A stretch of 35,856 nucleotides of DNA from Siculibacillus lacustris (lineage in GTDB: Bacteria; Pseudomonadota; Alphaproteobacteria; Rhizobiales; Ancalomicrobiaceae): positions 1 to 35,856 of the forward strand of contig NZ_SJFN01000042.1 in assembly GCF_004328075.1 (NCBI RefSeq). The letters run 5' to 3'. This document shows positions 24,821 through 32,761 of the stretch, one piece after another (positions within the stretch are counted from its first letter, which is position 1; the number at the start of each line of letters is the position of its first letter). The position numbers were made by a program, and so were the translations under genes. The notes beneath the pieces were generated by a model. The model did no database searches. It was not told the origin of the DNA and saw nothing but the letters and a program-made list of their open reading frames with translations.

Positions 24821-26121
24821 GTCGGATCTCCCCGGGTGTCGTCTCGGCGGTCGCCGTCGCTCCGGCTGCGGTCGTCCCAGACGTCGGCGTGGCGGCCGGT
24901 GAGGATCGCGGCGTGGGGGCTGAAGTTGAGATGGAACGGCAGGCTCGCCGCGCCGACCGCGCCGGCGTCCTCGCCGAAGGTGCCGAGCAGGATGCGTGGG
25001 GCGGTGCGGGCCTCCGGCACTTCCGCCGCGAGGCGCAGCGCCAGGCGCTCGGCGAGCGGCCCGAGCAGGCTCGGGTCGAGATCGCCGTCGAGCACCACCA
25101 CCGGCAGATCGAGCACCGCGGCGGCGGCGAGCACCGGCCCGACCAGCGCCTCGGTGCAGTCGGCGAGCCATTCTTCGAGGGCGGCCGGGGCGGAGGCCGC
25201 GGCGGCGGCGACGTCGCCGAGGCCTTGGACGGGAATGCCGCGGAAGCGCAGGTGGCGGATCAGCGCATTGATCGAGGCGCGCGACAGGAGGATGTCCCAG
25301 CTGCGCTCGACCTTCGGTGCCGAGGCGAGCCGCGAGGCCGGCACCGGCATCATGCCGACGTCGCCGGCATTGCCGCGCGGGCCGCGCAGATATTGGCCGC
25401 CGACCACCACGCCGCCGCCGATCGCCGAGCCGAGGAAGAGATAGAGGAAATCGTCGAGGTGGCGGCCCTGGCCGTAGAACAGTTCGGCGACGGTGGCGGC
25501 GGTGCCGTCGTTCTCCATCACCACGTCGAGCCCGGTCGCGGCGCTCAGCGCGCCGGCGACGTCGAAACCGTTCCAGCGGCCGAAGTCGGCGGGCAGCGAC
25601 AGTTTGTCGAGCCAGGCGCCGAGATCGTAGGGCGCGGCGACGCCGATGCCGACCAGACGGTCGAGCTTGTCGGGGGCGAGCATGGCGGCGATCTGGGCGA
25701 CGTCGCGCACCACGATCTCCAGCGTGCGTTCGGGCGGCGGCAGATCGAGGGTGTGGGTGCGGCGGGCCAGCGGCTTGCCGGCGAAATCGACCAGCACGGT
25801 CTCCAGCGAGCCGCGATCGAGGCGGATGCCGATGGCATAGGCGCCGTCGGGATCGAGCGCCAGGACCGTCGCCGGTTGGCCGCGGCCGCCGTCGCGCTTC
25901 TTGCCGAGTTGCTGAACCAGTCCGGCGCGCTCGAGGGCCTGGACGATGACGCCGGTGGCATTGTTGGTGAGGGAGGCGACACGGGCGAGCTCGGCCTTCG
26001 AAGCGCGTTCCATGCGGCGCAGAGCCGCGAGGATGACGCGTTCGTTGAACTGGCGGACGAACACGGAATTGGCTCCGTGCCCCGGCCCCGACGCCGTCGC
26101 GCTGTTCGTCGTGCTGGCCAC
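24817..26121 (-). CDS. ROK-family transcriptional repressor
   Basis: 434 residues from a GTG at 26121 with GGGGAGG five bases upstream; the in-frame ATG at 26229 would overlap the promoter and operator and is rejected. The N-terminus has a winged helix-turn-helix ([18 protein letters not shown], near residues 40-60). The C-terminal part is the sugar-kinase-like ROK domain with [15 protein letters not shown] and [10 protein letters not shown]. The usual ROK zinc motif (C-x-C-G-x-x-G-C) is missing: the region reads [10 protein letters not shown]. It probably represses its own operon until the transported sugar or its phosphate binds. ATGA overlap with the ATPase gene shows co-transcription. Confidence 0.88.
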
Positions 26122-26224
26122 GACCACCTCCCCGTGATGTCCGCGGCCTTCCTCGAACCGGCTCCTCAGAGGGATCCGGAACGGGTCGCGAGGGTCTCGT
26201 GAGACCGTTCGCGGAGCTCGTCGG

Positions 26225-26255
26225 CGCATTTATTAATTCATGATGATGAAATGCG
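26225..26255. promoter_or_regulatory. Inverted-repeat operator overlapping the ROK operon promoter
   Basis: CGCATTT (26225-26231) and AAATGCG (26249-26255) are perfect 7-bp arms around a 17-bp AT-rich centre that contains TTAATTCATGATGATG. This is the most AT-rich segment of the neighbourhood. It spans the predicted -10 element and the transcription start on the minus strand, the classical position of a repressor site. ROK repressors such as NagC/Mlc bind AT-rich inverted repeats, so the adjacent repressor is the likely ligand. Confidence 0.6.
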
Positions 26256-26268
26256 GGACGGCTGTCAA
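26240..26268 (-). promoter_or_regulatory. Promoter of the ROK-ABC transporter operon
   Basis: On the minus strand a consensus -35 TTGACA (26268-26263) and a -10 CATCAT (26245-26240, four of six) are separated by 17 bp. The predicted start is near 26233, about 112 bp upstream of the repressor GTG. No other good sigma-70-type promoter is seen between xylB and the repressor gene. Confidence 0.6.
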
Positions 26269-26356
26269 TAGGCTTCGCGAGGGGGGCGGGAGGGGTCGCG
26301 GGGGTTGCACGCGGGGCTGCGAAGATGGGTCGCGGCCCGCGTTTCGATCGCGCCGA

Positions 26357-27832
26357 TCAGTTGCGACGGGGCGAGAATTCGCCCTTCACCGCGCCGTAGA
26401 GGCGACGGAAGCGCTCGACGCGTTCGCCGTAGGCGGCGACCAGATCGGGCTCGGGTTCGGCGACGGCATCGACCGGTGGCGAGACGCAGACGTCGGCGAT
26501 GCGGTCTTCGCCGAGGCACAGGCGGGCGAGCCGGGCGGCGCCGAAGGCCGGGCCTTTGTCGCCGCCCTTGCGGCGGACCACCGGCACGTTCATCACCGCC
26601 GCGAGGATGCGCGCCCACAGGCGGCTGCGGGTGCCGCCGCCGATCGCATCGACCCGGCGGATGTCCGTCCCGGCGGCGGCCAGCGCCGCGACCGCATCGG
26701 CGAAGGTGAAGGCGACGCCCTCCATCACGGCGCGGCCGACGTCGGCCGGCGACGTGGTCGGATCGAGGCCGAACAACACGCCGCGCGCCCAGGGGTCGTC
26801 GTGAGGGGTGCGCTCGCCGCTGAGGTAGGGCAGGAACAGGAGATCGGCGGGAGGCGCGTCGCGGGCCTCGATCTCGGCGACCAGATCGCCGACTTCGCGG
26901 CCGACGAGGCCGGCGGCCCAGGCCAGTGCCGAGGCGCCGTTGAGCATCGCCGCCATCTGATACCAGCGGCCGGGCAGGCCGTGGCAGAAGGCATGGACGA
27001 GGTGGGCGGCGTTGGGGCGATAGGCCCCGGTCGGGGCGAGCAGCAGCGCCGAGGTGCCGAGATTGAGCAGCGCCGTGCCCTCGTCGACCACGCCGAGGCC
27101 GATCGCTCCGGCCGGACTGTCGCCGGCGCCCCCGGCCACCGGAATGCCCGGCCGCATCCCCCAGCGGGCGGCGACCTCGGCGCGCAGGCGCCCGGAGACG
27201 TCGGTGCCTTCGACGAGGCGCGGCAGACGGTCGCGCGCCAGACCGACCGCGTCGAGGGCCTCGGGGTCCCAGTCGCGGCGGGCCTCGTCGAGCAGCCAGG
27301 TGCCGGCGGCATCCGAGGTGTCGGTGACCCGTTCGCCGGTCAGCTTCAGGCGGATCCAGTCCTTGGGCAGCAACAGGGTGCGCAGCGCCGCGAAGACCTC
27401 GGGCTCGTGGACGGCGAGCCACAGCAGCTTCGGTGCGGTCAGGCCGGGCATGGCGCGCACCCCGAGGCGGCCGGCGAGCTCGTCGCCGCGGGCGGCGAGC
27501 GTGCGGGCCTCGCGGGTGGCGCGGCCGTCGTTCCACAGGATGGCGGCGCGCAACGGGCGATCGTCGGCGCCGAGCAGCACCGCGCCGTGCATCTGGCCGG
27601 ACAGGCCGATCGCCGCGACGGCGGAAAGATCCGCGGGCGCGGCGGCGGCGAGGGCGTCGAGGGTGGCCTCCACCGCCTGCCACCAGGCGTCGGGATGCTG
27701 CTCCGACCAGCCGGGGCGCGGGCGCGACAGGGCGAGCGGGCTCGACGCCTCGGCGCGGGCGCCGCCGGTCTCGTCGACGAGGATCGCCTTGACCGCCGAC
27801 GTGCCGATGTCGAGACCGAGAAAGCACCGCAT
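26357..27832 (-). CDS. xylB: Xylulokinase (FGGY family)
   Basis: 491 residues, full length for XylB. It starts F-L-G-L-D-I-G-T-S-A-V-K (phosphate-binding), has the xylulokinase substrate motif L-S-G-Q-M-H-G near 79, L-W-N-D-G-R, G-G-A-G-D-S-P-A-G-A-I-G and the C-terminal G-G-G-T-R-S-R-L-W adenosine region. It converts D-xylulose to xylulose-5-phosphate in the cytosol, feeding the pentose phosphate pathway. The ATG at 27832 has AAGGA about ten bases upstream. It is 235 bp upstream of the repressor gene on the same strand, and that gap holds a separate promoter. No xylose isomerase or polyol dehydrogenase is in the window. Confidence 0.93.
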   Translation of the reverse strand: MRCFLGLDIGTSAVKAILVDETGGARAEASSPLALSRPRPGWSEQHPDAWWQAVEATLDALAAAAPADLSAVAAIGLSGQMHGAVLLGADDRPLRAAILWNDGRATREARTLAARGDELAGRLGVRAMPGLTAPKLLWLAVHEPEVFAALRTLLLPKDWIRLKLTGERVTDTSDAAGTWLLDEARRDWDPEALDAVGLARDRLPRLVEGTDVSGRLRAEVAARWGMRPGIPVAGGAGDSPAGAIGLGVVDEGTALLNLGTSALLLAPTGAYRPNAAHLVHAFCHGLPGRWYQMAAMLNGASALAWAAGLVGREVGDLVAEIEARDAPPADLLFLPYLSGERTPHDDPWARGVLFGLDPTTSPADVGRAVMEGVAFTFADAVAALAAAGTDIRRVDAIGGGTRSRLWARILAAVMNVPVVRRKGGDKGPAFGAARLARLCLGEDRIADVCVSPPVDAVAEPEPDLVAAYGERVERFRRLYGAVKGEFSPRRN

Positions 27833-28035
27833 GCGATCCGTCCTTGCCGCGGCCGCGAAGTCGGCGCCCTGGGGCCGGCGTACGGCTCTTCGTGGCCCGC
27901 GCCGGCTCGGGGGGCGAAACGGCCCGAAACGGCGGGGCGCGGCGCGAGCGGGGCGCCAGGAGACGCCCGCGGCGACGGCCCGTCAAGGCCCCGCGCGGGG
28001 GGCGGGGCCTGCGACGTTGGTTCGACGGGCGGCCG

Positions 28036-28953
28036 TCAGGAAGCGCGGCGGCGGGCCGGATCGCCGTCGGCCGCGGCCGGCGCGGCGGTGTCGAGTGGCG
28101 TCAGGCCGCCGAGGGCGCGACGATAGATCGCCCAATAGACGAAGCCCACGCAGCCGGCGCCGCCGACGATGTTGCCGAGCGTCGCGGGGATCAGATTGTG
28201 GAGGATGCCGGTCAGCGTGATCGCGGAGACGTCGAGGTCGGCGGGGACATGGCCGGTCGCGGCGAGCAGCCAGGCGAGCGGCAGGAAATACATGTTGGCG
28301 ACGCAGTGCTCGAAGCCGGCGGCGACGAAGGCGGCGACCGGCAGGATCAACCCGGCCATCTTGTCGGCGACCGAGCGGCCGGCATAGGCCAGCCACACGC
28401 CGAGACAGACCAGGATGTTGCAGAGTACGCCCTTGAAGAAGATGGTGACCATGTCGGGGGCGATCTTGCTCAGCGCCAGCTTGAGCACCGCGGCGCCGAC
28501 CAGACCGTTGTTCATGTCGGTGTGGTGGGCGAGGAAGATCATCGCCACCAGCCCCAGCGCCCCGACGAGATTGCCGAGCCACACCGTGGTCCAGTTGCCG
28601 AGCACTTCGCGGGTGCTGATCTGGCGGTTGGCCCAGGCCATGACGATCAGGCAGTTGCCGGTGAACAACTCGGCGCCGCCGATCACCACCAGGGCGAGAC
28701 CGAGCGAGAAGACGATGCCGCCGAGCAGGCGCTGGAAGGCGAAGCCGAGGGTCGGATCGGCGAGGATGATCACGAAGAACATGCCGCCGAGCCCGATCGA
28801 ACCGCCGGCCACCACCGACAGCATGAAACTCGCGACGAAGGGCAGACGCACCTTCTTGACGCCGAGTTTCTCGACCTTGTCCTGAATCTCCGCCGGGGAA
28901 TAGGCGTCGAGGCCGAGCAGGCCCGTCTTCTGCGTCGCGTCGTTCGCGGCCAT
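28036..28953 (-). CDS. Formate/nitrite transporter (FNT) family channel
   Basis: 305 residues from the ATG at 28953 with GGAG seven bases upstream; the frame runs to 29076 without a better start. Six membrane helices of the FocA/NirC fold are evident. Family signatures are G-G-A-E-L-F-T-G-N (92-100), N-W-T-T-V-W-L-G-N-L-V-G (120-131), F-K-G-V-L-C-N-I-L-V-C-L near 173-184 and the central-pore histidine in F-E-H-C-V-A-N-M (His 216). It conducts formate, nitrite or a related small monovalent anion across the inner membrane as a pentamer (known for the family). No pyruvate formate-lyase or nitrite reductase gene lies beside it, so the substrate is not settled; the N-terminus resembles FocA-type proteins. 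Confidence 0.9.
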   Translation of the reverse strand: MAANDATQKTGLLGLDAYSPAEIQDKVEKLGVKKVRLPFVASFMLSVVAGGSIGLGGMFFVIILADPTLGFAFQRLLGGIVFSLGLALVVIGGAELFTGNCLIVMAWANRQISTREVLGNWTTVWLGNLVGALGLVAMIFLAHHTDMNNGLVGAAVLKLALSKIAPDMVTIFFKGVLCNILVCLGVWLAYAGRSVADKMAGLILPVAAFVAAGFEHCVANMYFLPLAWLLAATGHVPADLDVSAITLTGILHNLIPATLGNIVGGAGCVGFVYWAIYRRALGGLTPLDTAAPAAADGDPARRRAS

Positions 28954-29231
28954 GGAACGTCTCCAGAGTGTCGTCGGGCCGGCGCGTGGCGGATCGCCGT
29001 CGCGGAGCCCCTTCATCCTACGAAGGTCGCATCTGTTTGACCCATCCTGCGTCCGGCGCATAGCCCCCGCGCGCAATCTCGGTGAATTCGCAGCCGATCT
29101 CTGCGAAAAACGGAGGGGTCGTCCGCGCCGGTGAGGATCGCCGCGGGCGCCGGGCGCCGCGGATCGTGACGGGCGTCATCGTCGCGTCACGGCGGCTCCG
29201 GAGATTGGCGCCTTCGCGAAGGAGATTCGTC

Positions 29232-30062
29232 ATGGCGTTCCGAGTGATTCAGGTCAGCGACACCCATCTGTCGACGGTGCATCGGCAGTTCGCCGAGAAT
29301 GTCGCGGCGGTCGGCCGTCACATTGCGGCGTCCGGGGCGGATCTGGTGATCAACACCGGCGATCTGACCATGAACGGCGCCGGCGACCCTGCCGATCTGG
29401 CGCTCGCCGCCGACTGGCACCGCGATCTCGGCATCGACTGGCGGGCAGTGCCCGGCAATCACGACGTCGGCGATCTGCTGTCGATCCGCGCCGACCAACC
29501 GATCGGCGCGGCGCGGCTGGCGGCCTATCGCGCGGCGATCGGCGACGACCGTTGGAGCCTCGACATCGACGGTTGGCGGTTGATCGGGCTCGACGCGATG
29601 CTGTTCGGCTCGGGCGACCCGGAAGAGGAGGCGCAGTATCGCTGGTTCGACGAAGCCACCGAGACGACCGCCAAGATCGCCCTGTTCCTGCACAAGCCGC
29701 TGTTCATCGACGAGGTGTCGGAAGGCGCGCGCGGCTATTGGACGGTCAAGCCCGAGCCGCGGGCGCGGCTCCTCGCGGCGCTGCAGGGCGCCGACCTCGG
29801 GCTGGTCGCTTCGGGTCATCTCCATGTCTCGCGGATCCGCGCGGTCGACGGCGTCGCCCATGTCTGGGGCCCCTCGGCGGCCTTCGTCTGCGGCGCCATC
29901 CAGGAAGAACTCGGCGGCGCGCGGTCGGTCGGGGTGATCGAGCATCGTTTCACCGCGGACGCGGTGGAGAGCCGCTTCGTGCGGCCGCGGGCGGTCGAAG
30001 ACAGCCTGCTCGACCCGGTCCACGACGAGATCTACCCGCCCTCGGCCAAGCCGGTCGGCTGA
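29232..30062 (+). CDS. Calcineurin-like metallophosphoesterase
   Basis: 276 residues from the ATG at 29232, preceded by GAAGGAG at good spacing; the extra 50 upstream codons are arginine-rich noise. All metal-site motifs are present in order: D-T-H (10-12), N-T-G-D-L (41-45), G-N-H-D (75-78), L-H-K-P and S-G-H-L-H-V. The arrangement resembles the CpdA/Icc (3',5'-cyclic nucleotide or phosphodiester) branch. No signal peptide, so probably cytosolic. It stands alone, divergent from the FNT gene (278-bp spacer) and is the last clear host gene before the integrated element. The substrate cannot be read from sequence. Confidence 0.88.
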   Translation: MAFRVIQVSDTHLSTVHRQFAENVAAVGRHIAASGADLVINTGDLTMNGAGDPADLALAADWHRDLGIDWRAVPGNHDVGDLLSIRADQPIGAARLAAYRAAIGDDRWSLDIDGWRLIGLDAMLFGSGDPEEEAQYRWFDEATETTAKIALFLHKPLFIDEVSEGARGYWTVKPEPRARLLAALQGADLGLVASGHLHVSRIRAVDGVAHVWGPSAAFVCGAIQEELGGARSVGVIEHRFTADAVESRFVRPRAVEDSLLDPVHDEIYPPSAKPVG

Positions 30063-30583
30063 GGGCGCGAAGCGCCGGGCGATGGTCAATTCGAAGAGAC
30101 CGACCCTCGACGAAGTCTGCACCGCCGTCGACGGTTGTGGGCGAAACGGTCAACTCCTCCCGCCAACCGGTCCGGGGGAATTCATGCCGCTCGGCGGCCG
30201 TCCTCAAGGATGCGGTGCCGATCGTCCACGCCGACGCCACGGTCGCGATGATCGATCGCGCCGCACTCGGCCGCCTCTCCGAGCGCGAGCGCTGGATGGC
30301 CGATGTGATCGACGCCCGCAGACAGTTTGGGATCCGAGGCCGTCAGTGACTGCATCTATTCGGCGCGCGACCGCAGCGCGCTGACCCCGGACGAGGCCGA
30401 AGAGCCGCGCCACCGGGCCATGTCGGTACCGGTCGACGCCTCGGAAGGCGGCCCTGTGCGGTGCGACGGTCTGCGGCTGCTTCTCGTGGGGCTGAACGCG
30501 AAAAGCGCCCGTGAGGCAAGCTCCGGGACGACGTCGTTTTCCGTTCTGCTTTCCGTCTTGCTCTTCGGGAAAGAGCTGGGCGG
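30063..30583. other. Gene-poor host segment before the attachment site
   Basis: 521 bp without a convincing intact gene. It contains a possible frameshifted small reading frame (30082-30349, listed separately) and a 6-bp hairpin GCTCTT/AAGAGC (30560-30576) located 7 nt beyond the 3' end of the tRNA remnant on the minus strand; no T-run follows it. This hairpin would originally have lain just downstream of the tRNA-Pro gene. Confidence 0.5.
30082..30349 (+). pseudogene. Possible frameshifted small gene
   Basis: From the ATG at 30082 the first frame reads M-V-N-S-K-R-P-T-L-D-E-V-C-T-A-V and stays protein-like to about M-P-L-G-G, then turns arginine-rich. The +1 frame from about 30197 onward is protein-like instead (A-V-L-K-D-A-V-P-I-V-H-A-D, then L-S-E-R-E-R-W-M-A-D-V-I-D-A-R) and stops at 30349. 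A single-base change near 30190-30200 would join them into about 88 residues. The second half could alternatively be a 44-residue product from a GTG at 30215. I recognise no family. It may also be chance in GC-rich DNA. Confidence 0.25.
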
Positions 30584-30628
30584 TGGTCGGAGTGGCAGGA
30601 TTTGAACCTGCGACCCCCTCGTCCCGAA
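30584..30628 (-). other. Attachment site: displaced 3' half of tRNA-Pro(CGG)
   Basis: On the minus strand this 45-nt segment runs from the anticodon loop TTCGGGA, through the 3' anticodon arm CGAGG, the variable loop and the T arm (GCAGG-TTCAAAT-CCTGC), to the acceptor 3' strand CACTCCGA-CCA. The 5' half (acceptor 5' strand and D arm) is absent: preceding minus-strand sequence (CCCCCGCG) only mimics the anticodon 5' strand. It is therefore not a functional tRNA but the target-core copy left where an element integrated into tRNA-Pro. The integrase gene ends 17 bp away on the element side. Confidence 0.85.
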
Positions 30629-30644
30629 CGCGGGGGCATCCCGA

Positions 30645-31832
30645 TCAATTGGCGGATTTCCGCCGTTTTTTCGCTATTGAAACAATCGCAGACTCGGAAC
30701 GTTCTGCATCTGTCCGAACGTTCTTTTCCGTTTTCTTTCCGTCCATCGCCGCCACGGCGTTTTTCAGGTGGTCCGGCGAGTGGTGGCCATAGACGCGCTC
30801 AAGCGTCTCCACGGTCATGCCGAGGTAGCCGGCAGCCTCCCAGAGCTCCACCCCCCTCTGCATCAACCACGTCGCGGCGGTGTGCCGCAGCGTGTGCGGC
30901 GTCACGTCCTCGCCCAGACCCGATGCCTCGACGACCAGACGGAAAGCCTTGTCGACGTCGCCGACCGGGTTCCGGTTGAACTCGACCGGGTAGCGCTGTC
31001 GCTTCGACCAGCGCCGCAGGTGCGCCTGCAACCGATCCGGCAATGGCACCGGCGGCCGGCGCTTTTTCGTCTCGGCGATGCCTTCGGGCCGGCGGTACCA
31101 GACACCTCGTTCGAGATCGATCCAGCCGAAGCCCTCCTCTTGAGCGAAGGAGGAGGCGCAGACGGTGCCGGCGCGGGTGCCGGTGTAGACGGCCAGGAGG
31201 ATGAAGCGGGCGACATGGCGCCATGGCCTGCGCTTCGTCGGGCGTCCGTCCTGCATCTCGCGATAGTGCCATGCCGTCCAGATCAGCTTGGCGACTTCGC
31301 GGTTCGTGAGCCATCGTGTCCGGGGCTCGCCCTTGTCGGGCAACACGACTTCGACGACCTCGCGACATAGCCCTTCGGCGCGGTGATGGTTGATCGCGGC
31401 TCTGAGGTCTTCGAGCTCGCGGCGCGCGGCGGCTGGCGATCCCCGGTGCTCGGCGTAGGCGCGGCAGGAGCGGCCCGTCACGTCGGAAAGGCGCTTGACG
31501 CCCCACCAATCCGAAAGGCGGGTGATCCTGGCCCCGGCCTCCTTCGGTCTGGATTGCCGCGGCGCGACGTCGACCGAGTAGATTGACAGGACGTCGGCGA
31601 TCAGCACCTCAGAGGCAGCACGGTCGCGGGCTCGCTCCGACGTCCTCTTCGAGTGGATGTAGGCGGCGAGCTTGTCTTCAGCTTCTCGACGTTCGCCCTC
31701 AGCGCAGCCAGTGCGGCGCTTGATTCCTCGGTCGTCGAGGATGCACCAGACCGCCCGCTCGATCGATCCGTTGGCAGATCGTCGCTCCGGTTGCAGCCAG
31801 AGACGGGGGCCTTTCGAGCTTCGACGCGGCAC
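30645..31832 (-). CDS. Tyrosine-type site-specific integrase
   Basis: 395 residues from the GTG at 31832, chosen because GGAG precedes it by six bases; another in-frame GTG lies at 31844. The N-terminus K-G-P-R-L-W-L-Q-P-E-R-R is typical of alphaproteobacterial phage integrases. The catalytic domain shows T-G-T-R-A-G-T (Arg 220), H-T-L-R-H (His 313, Arg 316) and R-V-Y-G-H-H with the nucleophile Tyr 348. The residue usually His/Trp in the L-G-H motif is Met (G-Y-L-G-M), a variant I associate with this integrase group. It catalyses insertion into and excision from the tRNA-Pro site next to it. Its 5' end overlaps the excisionase-like gene by 232 bp in another frame. Confidence 0.9.
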   Translation of the reverse strand: MPRRSSKGPRLWLQPERRSANGSIERAVWCILDDRGIKRRTGCAEGERREAEDKLAAYIHSKRTSERARDRAASEVLIADVLSIYSVDVAPRQSRPKEAGARITRLSDWWGVKRLSDVTGRSCRAYAEHRGSPAAARRELEDLRAAINHHRAEGLCREVVEVVLPDKGEPRTRWLTNREVAKLIWTAWHYREMQDGRPTKRRPWRHVARFILLAVYTGTRAGTVCASSFAQEEGFGWIDLERGVWYRRPEGIAETKKRRPPVPLPDRLQAHLRRWSKRQRYPVEFNRNPVGDVDKAFRLVVEASGLGEDVTPHTLRHTAATWLMQRGVELWEAAGYLGMTVETLERVYGHHSPDHLKNAVAAMDGKKTEKNVRTDAERSESAIVSIAKKRRKSAN

Positions 31833-32002
31833 GCTGCTCTCCACTCTTCGATGTCGCGCTTCGTTACGATGATCCGCCGGCCCTGACGCTCGTGCGAGAG
31901 CGTTCCGGAGGAGATCGCGGCACGCAAGGTGCTCGCCTTCACAAGGCCGCGCAAGAGATCGCGGCAGGCCTCGTCGAGGGTCATGGGGGTGTCGTCGCGC
32001 AT
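31601..32002 (-). CDS. Excisionase-like / HTH-domain protein
   Basis: 133 residues. The first 60 residues carry the pattern of AlpA/excisionase-like winged helix proteins: M-T-L-D-E-A-C-R-D-L-L-R-G-L-V-K-A-S-T-L, then I-S-S-G-T-L and R-I-I-V-T-K-R-D-I-E-E-W. The remaining half is Ser/Thr/Arg-rich, lies almost wholly over the out-of-frame integrase start, and is probably less constrained. The ATG at 32002 overlaps the previous stop (TGATG), with GGAGG ten bases upstream. An ATG six codons later (M-T-L-D-E) is an alternative. It likely steers integrase toward excision or regulates early genes (inference from position). Confidence 0.65.
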   Translation of the reverse strand: MRDDTPMTLDEACRDLLRGLVKASTLRAAISSGTLSHERQGRRIIVTKRDIEEWRAACRVEARKAPVSGCNRSDDLPTDRSSGRSGASSTTEESSAALAALRANVEKLKTSSPPTSTRRGRRSEPATVLPLRC

Positions 32003-32349
32003 CAGCCGGTGACCTCCATGACCTCGATGCTGGCCGCCTTCGCGCGCCGGACCATATCGGCCGTTCCGCGGCCTCCTGGAAAAGCGACGACGAGATCAGG
32101 TTTGCCCTCGTCGATCATGCGTTGATTGAGAAGCGGACCAGCCTTCCGACCGTCAACCAACCATCGTGCCGCGAACATGGCGAGGTCGGTCTGGTGTAGG
32201 CGCGCCCAATTCCTCGCCCACCGATCGGCGCCATCGGCGCATCCGGTGATGACGCATTCGATGCCGTGCTCGGCCTTCAGCTTCCCGAGCACGGCTCCGA
32301 CCCGGTTGAAATCCTGGTAGTCTCGGCCTCCGGTGACGAGCACTCTCAC
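32002..32349 (-). CDS. DUF2493 / YspA-type SLOG domain protein
   Basis: 115 residues from a GTG at 32349 with GAGGAGG seven bases upstream; GTGA overlaps the previous stop. M-R-V-L-V-T-G-G-R-D-Y at the start, T-G-C-A-D-G-A-D-R-W-A in the middle and D-L-V-V-A-F-P-G-G-R-G-T-A near the end are the nucleotide-binding motifs of the SLOG superfamily (DUF2493, YspA-like), a Rossmann-type fold proposed to bind NAD- or ADP-ribose-type ligands. Such genes are frequent in alphaproteobacterial prophages; the biological role is not established. It sits between a small zinc-binding-like gene and the excisionase-like gene. Confidence 0.85.
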   Translation of the reverse strand: MRVLVTGGRDYQDFNRVGAVLGKLKAEHGIECVITGCADGADRWARNWARLHQTDLAMFAARWLVDGRKAGPLLNQRMIDEGKPDLVVAFPGGRGTADMVRRAKAASIEVMEVTG

Positions 32350-32534
32350 GGTTCCACCTCCTCACGCGTCTCGACCTTCGGCCACGGCCACCAGCCGGAG
32401 CAGTCCTCAGACGACGGATGGCCGAACGAAGCATATGACTGCCACGGCCCGGGCTTGGTCCCGAACTCCGGAGAGCGCCGGCATCGTTCGGCTAGATGGC
32501 ACGTCGAAAGGCTGCACATTGAGATGTCGGGCAC
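32346..32534 (-). CDS. Small cysteine-rich phage protein (62 aa)
   Basis: 62 residues from a GTG at 32534 with GAGGAGG seven bases upstream, two bases after the previous stop. The pattern C-S-L-S-T-C-H-L-A-E-R-C-R-R-S-P, then P-W-Q-S-Y-A-S-F, then D-C-S-G-W-W-P, recalls small prophage proteins with a C-x4-C-x5-C knuckle, which might bind zinc. A longer frame through to 33374 exists but is arginine/proline-rich and antisense-like upstream of this start. Its stop overlaps the GTG of the SLOG gene (GTGA). Function unknown. Confidence 0.7.
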   Translation of the reverse strand: MPDISMCSLSTCHLAERCRRSPEFGTKPGPWQSYASFGHPSSEDCSGWWPWPKVETREEVEP

Positions 32535-32536
32535 GG

Positions 32537-32761
32537 TCAGCCCTCCTCGCGCGGGGCACGGATCGCGGCGGCAACGCTTTTGAGGGCATCGTCGATGTAT
32601 TGGCCGCGCCTCATGGTAGCTTCCCATCCTTCGGCGATCTTGGCGCACCGCTCGCGCTCGGCGAGGATGGCCCGGGCGATCTCTTCGACGTCGATCGGGT
32701 CGAACATGCCCTTCGCCACGGCACGTGCCGCCCGCATCACGTCCTCGGGGATGTCGGTCAC
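32537..32761 (-). CDS. Small phage hypothetical protein (74 aa)
   Basis: 74 residues from a GTG at 32761, with AAGGAGG seven bases upstream, overlapping the previous stop as GTGA. Mainly helical and charged; it contains D-V-E-E-I-A-R-A-I-L-A-E-R-E-R-C-A-K-I-A-E, a stretch found in many prophage hypothetical proteins. No catalytic motif is visible. The longer frame to 32833 has no ribosome-binding site. Role unknown; expressed within the early phage-type operon. Confidence 0.7.
   Translation of the reverse strand: MTDIPEDVMRAARAVAKGMFDPIDVEEIARAILAERERCAKIAEGWEATMRRGQYIDDALKSVAAAIRAPREEG

Noticed and set aside
24821-25171. N-terminal extension of the ABC ATPase
   Set aside because: The region is antisense-like and lies inside the repressor gene; the ATGA junction and ribosome-binding site fix the start at 24820.
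30584-30628. A complete functional tRNA-Pro gene
   Set aside because: Only the anticodon loop to CCA end is present; there is no D arm or 5' acceptor strand upstream.
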